From JANQQC01 sp965262255 (lineage in GTDB: Bacteria; Pseudomonadota; Alphaproteobacteria; Caulobacterales; Hyphomonadaceae), in assembly GCA_965262255.1 (NCBI GenBank), contig OZ253505.1, forward strand, positions 186,001 to 250,000: a stretch of 64,000 nucleotides of DNA, given 5' to 3'. The notes below the pieces were generated by a model. That model was not told the origin of the DNA, did not search any database, and saw only the letters and a list, made by a program, of their open reading frames with translations. The position numbers and the translations under genes were made by a program. Of this stretch, positions 9,837-18,876 are shown one piece after another (within the stretch, counting starts at the first letter, position 1; each line of letters starts with the position of its first letter).

Positions 9837-10420
9837 TACTTCGATTTTTTTATTCTCGCGGCTAAGGATTTTTCTCCGAAACCTAGTAACAAGGCGACTG
9901 CTAGGCCCGCTGTGAAGACGACAAAAACTTCACCAAGTGTATCAAATCCGCGATAACTTGCGAGAATCGAAGTCACCATATTGGGAAAACCCATATCCGG
10001 ATAATGTCGCTCCAAGTAAATGGCTCCAACATGCGTATTGGCAGGTGAGTTTGGATCTCCCAAGGCGGGAAGATCAATGGTAGCGTGAATGAGTAAGGCC
10101 CCGGTGACAATAACAACTATCAACGGGGCAATATAGGCGTAACGCTGTTTTTCTCTCGTTTTTCTAGGCGCCAGGAGAATGGCTCCAAGTAAAAGTACTG
10201 TAGACGCACCAGCTCCCACGGCTGCTTCCGTGAATGCTACGTCGACGGCATCTACTACGACAAACCAAGTCGCGGAAACAAGCGAATAAACGCCGAGTAA
10301 CATCACAATTGCGAACAGATTTCTAAGCCTCGCTATAGCGACCCCGATCACAAACAAAATCGCCAATAGAGTAATGTTGATAATTTCGATTCCTAGGTCT
10401 GGACTTTCAGCACCAGTCAT
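9836..10420 (-). CDS. MrpA-C-terminus-like subunit (DUF4040/MnhB-N type)
   Basis: A 194-residue membrane protein with about six helices. It resembles the C-terminal part of a canonical MrpA, namely the DUF4040 segment (GVYSLVSATWFVVVDAVDVAFTEAAVGAG) plus a following segment that ends with GFDTLGEVFVVFTAGLAVALL. It is encoded alone here; no gene in the operon has the full MrpA channel plus this tail. The split resembles the Mbh/Mbs hydrogenase-linked antiporter modules of archaea, where these parts are also separate genes. Confidence 0.8.
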   Translation of the reverse strand: MTGAESPDLGIEIINITLLAILFVIGVAIARLRNLFAIVMLLGVYSLVSATWFVVVDAVDVAFTEAAVGAGASTVLLLGAILLAPRKTREKQRYAYIAPLIVVIVTGALLIHATIDLPALGDPNSPANTHVGAIYLERHYPDMGFPNMVTSILASYRGFDTLGEVFVVFTAGLAVALLLGFGEKSLAARIKKSK

Positions 10421-10791
10421 TTTTCTTGGTCTCCTGTTTCAGAGACACCGATTTTCCCAGTAGCCGGTTTAAGTTCAGCGACGTGTGCTGCGTGTGCAAT
10501 CGCATGGCAAGCCGTTGGACAAGTAAGTATCATAAACAACCATATGCAGAGCAACTTAAAGGCCACAGGCCAAGACGTTTCCGGTAGGAATGCCATTCCG
10601 GCTAGGAGTAATGTCATCGCAAGAGTGTCAGTAACACCCGCGGCGTGAAGGCGTGTATAGAAGTCAGGGAATCTTATGACTCCGATCGTTCCGACAGTAG
10701 CCAGTAAGGCCCCGACCAAGCAAAACAGGCCCCCTATGTAGGGTCGGGACAGAGCGAAGGAAACCTGAAAAACCTCTAGAATATCGATCAC
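10417..10791 (-). CDS. mrpG: Mrp antiporter subunit G
   Basis: A 124-residue MnhG-family protein with three membrane helices and the conserved segment GTIGVIRFPDFYTRLHAAGVTDTL near residues 33-56. The C-terminal tail after residue 100 is hydrophilic. It overlaps both neighbours by four bases in the order F-G-(A-tail), which is typical when the gene order starts with E. Confidence 0.92.
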   Translation of the reverse strand: MIDILEVFQVSFALSRPYIGGLFCLVGALLATVGTIGVIRFPDFYTRLHAAGVTDTLAMTLLLAGMAFLPETSWPVAFKLLCIWLFMILTCPTACHAIAHAAHVAELKPATGKIGVSETGDQEK

Positions 10792-11090
10792 GTATTGTCC
10801 CCTTCAGATTTTGTTTGTTGGGGTTTGATCAACGAGATTTGAAAAGTTCTGTATCTGACAAACTTCAGTATTGCGATTGTTGCGACGAAATTGATCATGG
10901 CATATAAGAGTCCAATATCAAGAAAGTCTGGTCGCCCCATTAAGAATCCGATCAATGCCAATAAAAGTACTGTTTTAGTTCCAAACGAATTAACAGCTAG
11001 AACCCGATCATAAAGCGTTGGGCCGAGTAATGCCCTCAAAAGCATCAACGCCATCGCGACAATAATTCCGACACTCGCTGCCCAGATCAT
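10788..11090 (-). CDS. mrpF: Mrp antiporter subunit F
   Basis: A 100-residue MrpF-family protein with three membrane helices. The conserved motif GPTLYDRVLAVNSFGTK near residues 22-39 is followed by FLDIGLLYAMINFVATI. It overlaps mrpE and mrpG by four bases each. Confidence 0.92.
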   Translation of the reverse strand: MIWAASVGIIVAMALMLLRALLGPTLYDRVLAVNSFGTKTVLLLALIGFLMGRPDFLDIGLLYAMINFVATIAILKFVRYRTFQISLIKPQQTKSEGDNT

Positions 11091-11575
11091 TGGTTCGTCC
11101 GTTTATCATCGAATACTTGAGCAACCCGTTCATCCATTTCTAAAAAATCATCAGGATCTGTCTGCGAGGCATACAGAGCATGGACTAAGAGGTTATCGCC
11201 GTCCACTGACAAGGTAACCGTACCGGGTGTTAAAGTGATAGAGTTCGCAAAAGTTGTTCGTGCGAGATCTGACTTACACATGGTGTTGACGGTAACAATA
11301 CCTGGCTCAATATCCAATTCGACTTTCAGGCAGGCTTTGAAAACAGTCCAATTGGCTTTGACGATTTCGCCAAACAACCAAAACCAGTAGTCGATGGCTT
11401 CTGGAAGTAGCAGATAGGGCGTTGACTCCCTATCAATTATTCGCATTTGCGACGTTACAATCAAGGTAACGATTATAGAAATCGCACCGAGAATCAATAA
11501 AAGCGGAGAGTAGTGTCCTGACAAGCCTAGCCACAATAGGGCGATAGCTATAGTTAAGACAAACGAACGGATCAT
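11087..11575 (-). CDS. mrpE: Mrp antiporter subunit E; first gene of the operon
   Basis: A 162-residue MrpE-family protein: two or three N-terminal membrane helices, then the soluble domain with SITLTPGTVTLSVDGDNLLVHAL (residues about 110-135), the family hallmark. It opens a ten-gene leftward operon, E-F-G-(DUF4040)-B-C-D-D-x-D, in which every junction overlaps by one to seven bases. The operon should export Na+ or K+ against protons for pH and salt tolerance. Confidence 0.93.
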   Translation of the reverse strand: MIRSFVLTIAIALLWLGLSGHYSPLLLILGAISIIVTLIVTSQMRIIDRESTPYLLLPEAIDYWFWLFGEIVKANWTVFKACLKVELDIEPGIVTVNTMCKSDLARTTFANSITLTPGTVTLSVDGDNLLVHALYASQTDPDDFLEMDERVAQVFDDKRTNQ

Positions 11576-11692
11576 ACCTAAAGAAACCCTAATCTGGCCG
11601 TTTCAATTTTATTAAGACCATTCTCTATAATTTACCACAAATTCCGAGTACAACCATATACACCGTTGTGGAAAAATTGCGTAAACACGGTC

Positions 11693-12988
11693 TTAGAAAG
11701 CCCTGTTGCGAATGTTTTCACCGATAGGCTCAAAAACTTCGGCCGGAAAATCTTTTGGCAATGCTTTAACGGTGCGTTCAAATGCGGACTCGGCGTTGTT
11801 ATCAAGTTCTTCGATAACCGATGTCAGCCTTCTTATCGAGACACGTCCTTCCCTAGCCGTCTCTAGAAAGTGGGAAATAGTTATCTTATCTAGTGCGAAT
11901 TCTCGATCCTTACCCACCGACATTGCTATCTTGAGATTTTTACGTTCCAGGTTACCTAAGGCAACGTTTGGCAAGAAAGAAAGAACATCGTAAAGGGGCG
12001 TTAGAGTGTATTGATTCTTTGGCAGGTGAAATATGCTGAAGTTTTTCGCGTGTCCGTCGGTTGCACCAATCATCCAATAGACTATTTGAGCTTTCAAAAA
12101 AGAAATCTGATCTCCGGGATATATTGCCCCGTCTTTTAATACTTCTAGACAGTTATTAATACTCGGCCCTCCGTTCTTTTCATACTTTAGGTGGGGTGAA
12201 ACTGCTAAGGCCTGACACATATCCTCTTGCGGAAGTCGGTGTAAACGACCATTTTTGTCTTTCATTCGATCGAAGCGTTCTACTACTAAGACTGATTCAC
12301 TGCCGAAATCTTCAATTTTTGAATTTGCGACGGTCAGGCCTATTTCTCGGCAGAAAGTTAAGCAGAAATGCTCGTTAGGAACACTCAGAGAAAAATCTAA
12401 TCCGTTCCTTAACCTCCCAATCGCTGGTTTCAGAATATGAGTTGTCGGAGTAGATCCCATTGGCAAGAACCACCCATTATCCCAATGTAAAGCGGTTTTG
12501 TTTTGAAATCCGGCAATTAATATACGAAAATCTTCCTTTTCCGAAATAACTACTCCAAGAGGGATTCGTCCAAGGTTTCGAATTATCTTTGCGATTTCGC
12601 TAACTGTAACCGGAGTTTTACTTTCCGAAACTGGCTTAGTCGACTGAAATTCCTCGTCCGCTACAAACTGAAACGCTCCTACACAGTCTCGTCCGATTTT
12701 TTTCAAAAGACTAAACGAATCAGTTGTACGGGAACCTACATTTAGGGCTAACTGCAGGCGAACCTGATAATTTTCAGGAAGTAAATTCTCTAAAAATTCA
12801 TATGTTTCGTTACCGGAATATTGAACTTCTGATAATGGTATCGAAAGAGATAAAGGAATAGCACGTTTCTCATCTGAAAGCCAATCTCTATCGTATCTGA
12901 ACGAGACAACGTTGAAGGAGTTGCGTTCAAATGCTCCAACTAGCTCTCCCTCCAAGAAGACATTCAGACGAGTTACTTTTGGTGCCAT
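11693..12988 (-). CDS. hipA: HipA-family serine/threonine kinase toxin
   Basis: A 431-residue protein, close to the 440 residues of E. coli HipA. The N-terminal couple-HipA domain (residues 1-110) is followed by the kinase core, with the ATP-loop equivalent AGFQNKTALHWDNGWFLPMG, STPTTHILKP, and the catalytic loop ATDGHAKNFSIFH, whose Asp is the general base. YDVLSFLP follows with the metal-binding Asp. HipA toxins phosphorylate glutamyl-tRNA synthetase or related targets and induce dormancy. It follows hipB by five bases. No broken motif is seen, so it is probably functional when free of HipB. Confidence 0.92.
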   Translation of the reverse strand: MAPKVTRLNVFLEGELVGAFERNSFNVVSFRYDRDWLSDEKRAIPLSLSIPLSEVQYSGNETYEFLENLLPENYQVRLQLALNVGSRTTDSFSLLKKIGRDCVGAFQFVADEEFQSTKPVSESKTPVTVSEIAKIIRNLGRIPLGVVISEKEDFRILIAGFQNKTALHWDNGWFLPMGSTPTTHILKPAIGRLRNGLDFSLSVPNEHFCLTFCREIGLTVANSKIEDFGSESVLVVERFDRMKDKNGRLHRLPQEDMCQALAVSPHLKYEKNGGPSINNCLEVLKDGAIYPGDQISFLKAQIVYWMIGATDGHAKNFSIFHLPKNQYTLTPLYDVLSFLPNVALGNLERKNLKIAMSVGKDREFALDKITISHFLETAREGRVSIRRLTSVIEELDNNAESAFERTVKALPKDFPAEVFEPIGENIRNRAF

Positions 12989-12993
12989 CGTAC

Positions 12994-13245
12994 TTACTGA
13001 CTGTCCACATAGTGTTGAAACGATATTTCCGACTTAGGTTGAATAACGATTTCGAGGCCGAGTGCGCGTAACAAATTGAAAATTGTAGTCAGTTGAATGG
13101 TTTCCGCGCCAGACTCTACTTTTGAAATTGTCGCTTGTCGGAGATTAGCGTCACTCGCCAGTTTCGCTTGGGTAAGATTCTTTTCTTTACGAAAGCGTTT
13201 TAGCGCAACTCGAAGTTGAGCCATATTCCTAACATAAGCTCGCAT
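12994..13245 (-). CDS. hipB: HipB-type XRE antitoxin and autorepressor
   Basis: A helix-turn-helix protein of 83 residues from the chosen start. The HTH spans LTQAKLASDANLRQATISKVESG, typical of XRE/HipB antitoxins. An upstream ATG at 13257 would add four residues, but GGAG at 13250-13253 is well placed for the ATG at 13245. It neutralises HipA and should repress the operon through the three palindromes directly upstream. The C-terminal tail after the HTH (PKSEISFQHYVDSQ) probably contacts HipA. Confidence 0.88.
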   Translation of the reverse strand: MRAYVRNMAQLRVALKRFRKEKNLTQAKLASDANLRQATISKVESGAETIQLTTIFNLLRALGLEIVIQPKSEISFQHYVDSQ

Positions 13246-13267
13246 TATTTTCTCCATTACGAAATTT

Positions 13268-13339
13268 TATACGCATTTGAGTATATCACATTAATATACG
13301 ATTTTGCGTATAAAACGTTAATATACGCGAGCGGGTATA
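13268..13339 (-). promoter_or_regulatory. three hipBA operators at exact 27-bp spacing
   Basis: Three 18-bp palindromic sites of the form TATACG-N6-[ACG]GTATA occur at 13268-13285, 13295-13312 and 13322-13339, each starting exactly 27 bases after the last. Their half-site TATAC mirrors the inverted-repeat operators of E. coli hipBA, which have a different half-site. They lie 23 bases and more upstream of the hipB start, so HipB binding here should block the promoter. Confidence 0.8.
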
Positions 13340-13810
13340 GGATCGAAGTTACGCTTATTCAGAAAGATAATCAGACAAAATGGTCTCAATCGATAATGTT
13401 TGATATAACAACATTATTTTAATCCACTAGTCGAGGTCTGATAACCAAAACCAAAGGTGTCAACCTGTGTTCATCGATTTTTTGAGATAAGATTCGCTGA
13501 TTCAGTGAGAAAAATGCGCCAACAATGTTACAGATACGCATCTATCCAAGTACTCAGGTTGGCGAGACTATACCGAAATCTCAATAATATTTAAATCATA
13601 ATGGGCAGATTTAGTTAAAACACAGACTATCGAATTCCACACCTTTTTATATAAATTTCGTTGCAAAGACTTGCGCAATCAATAAAAATTTCCAATACTC
13701 AACCCTGTTAGTTTTTATTGGACAATTTCTCCCATTGTAACTAACTTGAAAAATTGATTATTATGAATACATCATTTGCTGTTTAGCACCTAACTTTCAA
13801 GGAGATTGTC
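13340..13810. other. intergenic upstream of katG, nothing further recognised
   Basis: An AT-rich divergent spacer between hipBA and katG. An AAGGAG ribosome site precedes katG. No OxyR or Fur site could be identified with confidence by eye. Confidence 0.5.
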
Positions 13811-16003
13811 ATGGACGGCTCAGGTTGCCCCTTCATGGATTCAAAACAACGTCACACCGCCGCAGGTGTCTGGTCTAATTCGGACTGGTGGCCCAATCAG
13901 CTGAACCTGAAGATTCTTCATCAGCATTCCCCGGCTTCGAATCCGATGGATGACTCGTTTGACTACGCTAAGGCCTTTCAAGCGCTCGATTTGGATGCTG
14001 TTCGCAAAGACCTGTACGATTTGATGACAGATAGCCAAGAATGGTGGCCAGCTGATTACGGTCATTATGGCGGACTGTTTATCCGGATGGCTTGGCATTC
14101 AGCAGGAACATACCGCGTTCAAGATGGTCGTGGAGGAGCAGGTTCGGGAACTCTGCGATTTGGGCCCCTCAACTCGTGGCCGGATAACGGTAACTTGGAT
14201 AAAGCCCGCCGATTGCTCTGGCCAATCAAGCAAAAATATGGCGCGGCACTTTCATGGGCTGACTTGATGATTCTGGCTGGCAATGCCGCGCTTGAGTCGA
14301 TGGGCTTCAAGACATTCGGATTTGCTGGCGGACGAGAAGATGTTTTTGAACCCGAAGGCGATGCGTATTGGGGACCTGAGACAGAATGGCTTGGAGACGA
14401 GCGATATTCTGGCGATCGATTTTTGGCTAACCCTTTGGGAGCCGTTCAAATGGGATTAATTTATGTTAATCCTGAGGGGCCAAATGGAACCCCTGATCCG
14501 CTTGCTTCTGCTCGCGATATTCGCGAGACATTTAAGCGCATGGCAATGGATGACGAAGAAACCGTAGCTTTAGTTGCTGGCGGTCACACTTTTGGTAAAG
14601 CGCATGGTGCAGGAGACGCAGACCTTGTCGAAGTTGAACCAGAAGGCGCACCAATTGAACAAATGGCTCTTGGTTGGGCGAATAAGCATGGCACTGGCAA
14701 AGGCGGAGACGCTATTACTTCGGGTATCGAAGGGGCTTGGACGGCAAACCCAACTCAATGGGACAACGGTTATTTTGATGTCTTACTTGGTTACGATTGG
14801 GAGTTAACAAAAAGCCCTGCAGGGGCCAATCAATGGACTCCGAAATCGGGGCAAGGTGCGCCGGAAGCACCAGCTGCTCATGACAGTTCGCGGACAGAAC
14901 CTCTGATGATGACAACTGCGGACATGGCGATGAAGATGGATCCTATCTATGCTCCGATCTCCAAAAGATTCCATGAGAATCCTGCCGAATTCGCGGACGC
15001 TTTCGCGAAAGCCTGGTTCAAGCTCACGCACCGAGATATGGGTCCTTTGTCTCGTTATCTTGGCAAAGATGTTCCGTCAGAAGTTTTTGTTTGGCAGGAT
15101 CCGATTCCGAATGTCGATCATCCGTTGGTAAATGACAGCGATGTTTCTGAACTTAAATCAAGCATATTATCTTCTGGTGCTTCGGTTGGTGAACTCGTTG
15201 GTGTTGCTTGGGCTTCCGCAGCAACCTATAGGGACTCGGACAAGCGTGGGGGTGCCAATGGTGCGCGAATTAGACTTGCCCCTGCAAAAGACTGGGAAGC
15301 CAATGATCCGCAAGCCTTGTCATCGGTCTTAGCTAAGTATGAAAGCATAAAATCCGAGTTTGACGGAAAGCAATCGGATGGAAAAAAAGTTTCTATTGCT
15401 GACTTGATCGTATTGGGTGGCTGTGCGGGCATTGAGAAGGCTGCGAGTGATGCCGGTCAGGATGTGACTGTTCCATTCACCGCGGGAAGAACCGACGCTT
15501 CGCAAGATCAAACTGATTCGGAATCTTATGGTTACCTAAAACCAACTTCTGATGGCTTTCGAAACTATCTCGGCGAAGGGCAAGACCGACCATCAGAGGA
15601 ACTATTGCTTGACCGCGCCCAGTTATTGACTTTATCAGCTCCCGAAATGGCTGTACTTGTCGCGGGAATGCGTAGTCTAGGAGCAAATTCAGGCGGGTCA
15701 AATCTTGGTGTTCTTACTGATGAACCCGGTAAACTCTCTAATGATTTCTTTGCCAACGTACTCAGTATGGATACTGTTTGGTCTGCAAAAACCGATGATC
15801 AGGAAGTATTCGATGGCCACGACCGCACTTCGGGTAAGTTGAAGTACACCGCTACAAGAGTTGATCTGGTTTTTGGTTCCAACTCTCAGCTTCGGGCAAT
15901 TTCCGAGGTCTATGCAGGTGCTGACGCGAAGCAAAAGTTTATAGGTGATTTTGTTTCTGCTTGGAACAAAGTCATGATGCTTGATCGGTTCGAATTGAAC
16001 TGA
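13811..16003 (+). CDS. katG: catalase-peroxidase KatG
   Basis: A 730-residue bifunctional heme catalase-peroxidase of usual length, which destroys hydrogen peroxide. The distal site Arg92-Trp95-His96 lies in RMAWHSAGTYR and the proximal heme ligand is His259 in AGGHTFGKAHG. The Trp-Tyr-Met crosslink needed for catalase activity is complete: Trp95, Tyr218 (IYVNPEGPNG) and Met244. The N-terminal half is catalytic and the C-terminal half is the degenerate duplicated domain. There is no signal peptide, so it is cytoplasmic. The start is supported by AAGGAG eight bases upstream. It stands alone with no oxyR neighbour. Confidence 0.97.
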   Translation: MDGSGCPFMDSKQRHTAAGVWSNSDWWPNQLNLKILHQHSPASNPMDDSFDYAKAFQALDLDAVRKDLYDLMTDSQEWWPADYGHYGGLFIRMAWHSAGTYRVQDGRGGAGSGTLRFGPLNSWPDNGNLDKARRLLWPIKQKYGAALSWADLMILAGNAALESMGFKTFGFAGGREDVFEPEGDAYWGPETEWLGDERYSGDRFLANPLGAVQMGLIYVNPEGPNGTPDPLASARDIRETFKRMAMDDEETVALVAGGHTFGKAHGAGDADLVEVEPEGAPIEQMALGWANKHGTGKGGDAITSGIEGAWTANPTQWDNGYFDVLLGYDWELTKSPAGANQWTPKSGQGAPEAPAAHDSSRTEPLMMTTADMAMKMDPIYAPISKRFHENPAEFADAFAKAWFKLTHRDMGPLSRYLGKDVPSEVFVWQDPIPNVDHPLVNDSDVSELKSSILSSGASVGELVGVAWASAATYRDSDKRGGANGARIRLAPAKDWEANDPQALSSVLAKYESIKSEFDGKQSDGKKVSIADLIVLGGCAGIEKAASDAGQDVTVPFTAGRTDASQDQTDSESYGYLKPTSDGFRNYLGEGQDRPSEELLLDRAQLLTLSAPEMAVLVAGMRSLGANSGGSNLGVLTDEPGKLSNDFFANVLSMDTVWSAKTDDQEVFDGHDRTSGKLKYTATRVDLVFGSNSQLRAISEVYAGADAKQKFIGDFVSAWNKVMMLDRFELN

Positions 16004-16023
16004 CCCGCTGTGTTTCAGTTCGG

Positions 16024-16054
16024 AACAGCAAAGCAAGTTATTCGGCTGTTTTTT
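16024..16054 (+). terminator. weak candidate terminator of katG
   Basis: A six-base inverted repeat (AACAGC at 16024-16029, GCTGTT at 16045-16050) with a 15-base loop runs straight into six T, 20 bases after the katG stop. The stem is short, so this is tentative. Confidence 0.4.
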
Positions 16055-16650
16055 AACGCACCTCACCTAGCTTTTGTTGCTATCGGAGCTGTTGGTTATT
16101 GGTACGTATTACCGGCTAATCGCTTTCTGTGCGGTGTCACAATTTTAGGGTTTTGAGTATATTGGTCGTACCAAAACTGTCGTAGATTTGATTGCGAGTA
16201 AGACAAACTTGATCTCATTAAGTTTTGAACATCTTCGTTTACTTTTTTTCGACAATCGATCCGGCCGATTGAGGGAAACCATAGGTACGCAAGGAATAGT
16301 CGTAAGGGGGGGCTTTCCAACATAAGGCGGGACTATGATCGCAACTGTACGGCGACGATGACACACTAATCTTAGCCGGTAAAACAAGTTAACCTAATTC
16401 CGATCATTTCGCAGAACGAGTTGTTGTGTACTCGTCGTATTGGTCAGTCAGCGAAGGTTGCGGAACGAAAATTGCAACCGACGTTGTTATTCCGAGACAC
16501 TCGTGGCTCTCGGGGAGCCTCCAGAGATTGACAAGAATAGGTTTTTTTGATTGAGTATCAATTATAGGACAAACAATTGACAATGGAGCTAACATTAATT
16601 TTGTCACTTCGCACAACACTAGTTGCACCATTGTAAGTATTGGAAGACAA
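16055..16650. other. intergenic, nothing recognised
   Basis: About 600 bases between the ends of katG and the convergent racemase gene. The short frames here show no family features and no repeat or RNA gene was recognised. Confidence 0.5.
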
Positions 16651-17742
16651 TCAGATTCCCCATTCCTCTAACACTTCCTCAGTGTGTTCGCCAACGCCAG
16701 GTGGCGGTCGCTGTATGGCTTCTTTTGTTTTCGAAAACCTCGGTGCCGGGGCAGGCTGAACTACTCCCGCGACTTCAACGAACGTGTCTCTCTCTTTGTT
16801 ATGGGGATGTTCAGGGGCTTCTCCTAAAGATAACACTGGCGCAAAGCAAACGTCAGTCCCTTCCATGATTGTACACCATTCTGCCTGTGTCTTTGATTTT
16901 ATGACCTCAGTGATCTTTTGCTTCAAAGAACCCCACTTTGTTTTATCCATTTGAAACTTAAACTCTTGGTCGTTGATACCTGTTTTTTCGAGCAGAAGAG
17001 CATAAAACTGTGGTTCAATGGACCCCACCGATATCCACTTCCCGTCGGCACATTCATATGTGTCATAAAAGTGCGCACCCCCATCTAGAATATTAGCTTC
17101 CCTATCGTCAGTCCATATTCCTGACGCTCTCATACCATAGAACATCGCCGCCAGAGACGATGCCCCATCTACCATCGCACAGTCCACAATCTGGCCTTCC
17201 CCTGTTTCCTTTGCATTAATGATGCCCGAAACTAATCCGAACGCCAAGTAAAGTGCTCCACCACCAAAATCACCGACGAGGTTGAGTGGCGGTGCAGGAC
17301 ATTCGTTCTTTCTACCCATTGCATGCAACGCGCCCGTCAAAGCAATGTAGTTCAGGTCATGGCCGGCGGCATGAGACAAAGGGCCTGTTTGTCCCCAGCC
17401 GGTCATTCGTCCGTAAACGAGTCTAGGGTTGCGTGACAATGCTGTATCCGGACCGAGTCCTAAACGTTCCATTACGCCCGGTCTGAATCCCTCAATAAGT
17501 CCGTCAGCCTTCTCAATGAGTTTTAGCGCCGTCTCTTTTCCTTGTTCCGATTTTAAGTCGAGGCCAACAGACCGTCTACCCCGAGATGTCACACTCGTAG
17601 GATCACCTTTTCGTCCATCACCTAAGCGATCAATGCGAACAACGTCTGCGCCGAGGTCAGACAATAACATACCGCAGAACGGCCCTGGGCCAATCCCAGC
17701 AAATTCAACTATACGCAATGAAGTTAATGGTCCAGTATTCAT
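16651..17742 (-). CDS. alpha-methylacyl-CoA racemase (CaiB/BaiF family)
   Basis: A 363-residue family III CoA-transferase-fold protein that matches the racemase branch. It should epimerise 2-methylacyl-CoA esters so that branched fatty acids or sterol side chains can enter beta-oxidation. Catalytic residues of the known racemases are in place: His128 in AAGHDLNYIALTG and Asp158 in VGDFGGG. The N-terminus (LRIVEFAGIGPGPFCGMLLSDLGADVVRID) is the family signature. It is a single gene. Confidence 0.9.
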   Translation of the reverse strand: MNTGPLTSLRIVEFAGIGPGPFCGMLLSDLGADVVRIDRLGDGRKGDPTSVTSRGRRSVGLDLKSEQGKETALKLIEKADGLIEGFRPGVMERLGLGPDTALSRNPRLVYGRMTGWGQTGPLSHAAGHDLNYIALTGALHAMGRKNECPAPPLNLVGDFGGGALYLAFGLVSGIINAKETGEGQIVDCAMVDGASSLAAMFYGMRASGIWTDDREANILDGGAHFYDTYECADGKWISVGSIEPQFYALLLEKTGINDQEFKFQMDKTKWGSLKQKITEVIKSKTQAEWCTIMEGTDVCFAPVLSLGEAPEHPHNKERDTFVEVAGVVQPAPAPRFSKTKEAIQRPPPGVGEHTEEVLEEWGI

Positions 17743-17903
17743 TGAAAGCTCCTAAGTATTTCGGAAGGTTACGTTCTTGCCATATTTCTCGTCCAATTTC
17801 AATCAAAAACTGACAGTCTCACTTGATTGATTTTTTCAAGTCTCCACATAAAGTAAAAAATTTGTTGAAAATTCCAAACTTTCTGATATTCTTACAGTTA
17901 TAA

Positions 17904-18584
17904 TTGATGTATATGAAACATGCCAAGGTGCAGAAAATGGATGCAACAACCAGCGAAGTTATTGACACCAAGCCAACTTCTGTCATCAAATCAAAACAGC
18001 GACCTTTTGTCGATCTACTAAGTAGACTGCAGGCCTTTATCTCAATTGGCGACATTTTCAGAAGCACTTTCCACGCTTTTATTGGAATTGTGAGAGAAAT
18101 TGATCTAAGCCAGTGTCGTGTGTTAGTTACTGTACCGAATCTTAATCGGGAGATTTGGGTGCAGTATCCTCCTAACCTCAAGAAGTTTTTGTCGCAACAT
18201 CAAGGAAACTTAGTTGAATTCCAGGGTAAAATTAAGTTGGACAAGAAAGGGATGCCTTATAAAGTGAAGTCTCTTTATTCTGCAAAACTAGCTGACGACA
18301 GTAATGTTCGGGTCTCTGACGTTCTTCCTGCCAATCTGCGGGTCAAATCACTTTCTGAGCAATTTGTTACGGTTGAACTTATTGATGACAAACAAATATA
18401 TGTGGCAACTTACGAGGAGTTAGAACTTTTCTGTTACGCATACACTCGATATGAACTCGAGGAAGCGCTAGAATTTGAGTTTAAAATGGACTGGGAGAAC
18501 TATGCGATAGCCCCCGATAACATACTTACACCGGATGCAATTTCATTAAAGAACAAGCTACAATCAATGTTTGAGGAAATATAG
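17904..18584 (+). CDS. unknown cytoplasmic protein
   Basis: A 226-residue protein I do not recognise. The first ATG lacks a clear ribosome site; ATG at 17937 (MDATTSEV) has AAGG nearby and may be the true start. There is no signal peptide or membrane helix. The middle is rich in beta-type segments (HAFIGIVREIDLSQCRVLVTVPNLNREIWVQYP, then LVEFQGKIKLDKKGMPYKV), suggesting one or two small beta-barrel or OB-like domains. The last 60 residues are acidic and helical. The next small frame starts two bases after its stop, so the two may form an operon. Confidence 0.6.
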   Translation: MMYMKHAKVQKMDATTSEVIDTKPTSVIKSKQRPFVDLLSRLQAFISIGDIFRSTFHAFIGIVREIDLSQCRVLVTVPNLNREIWVQYPPNLKKFLSQHQGNLVEFQGKIKLDKKGMPYKVKSLYSAKLADDSNVRVSDVLPANLRVKSLSEQFVTVELIDDKQIYVATYEELELFCYAYTRYELEEALEFEFKMDWENYAIAPDNILTPDAISLKNKLQSMFEEI

Positions 18585-18586
18585 TG

Positions 18587-18876
18587 ATGCCTTTGAATAG
18601 TCGAAAAACAAAAGCAAATTTGAAAAAAAAGGATTTATGGAACAAAGAAAAGGAGACCATATTCGATTTACTTTTCAATTTAACAGTGAATTGTCTAGTA
18701 TTCGGACGAAAATAAGCCACGGTTCAAAGAATAAGGAGATCAGCGATAATTTAGTCTCAACAATGGCGAATCAATGTAAAGTCACCAAGTCCGATTTCGT
18801 AAAATTGGCGAAATGCGAAATCTCCGAATCTGATTACATAGAACTAGTTAAGCATCACCTACCTAAAGGAGGTTGA
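18587..18876 (+). pseudogene. small gene, possibly frameshifted
   Basis: An ATG at 18587 sits two bases after the stop of the gene before it and opens a lysine-rich frame that ends at 18718. An overlapping frame starts at 18637 and runs to 18876, ending in SESDYIELVKHHLPKGG. An A-run at the overlap (CGAAAATAAG near 18711) would join them into one protein of about 96 residues if it held one more A. A decayed second copy of its 3' part lies at about 19249-19340. Either frame alone may also be the real product. I do not recognise the family. Confidence 0.4.
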
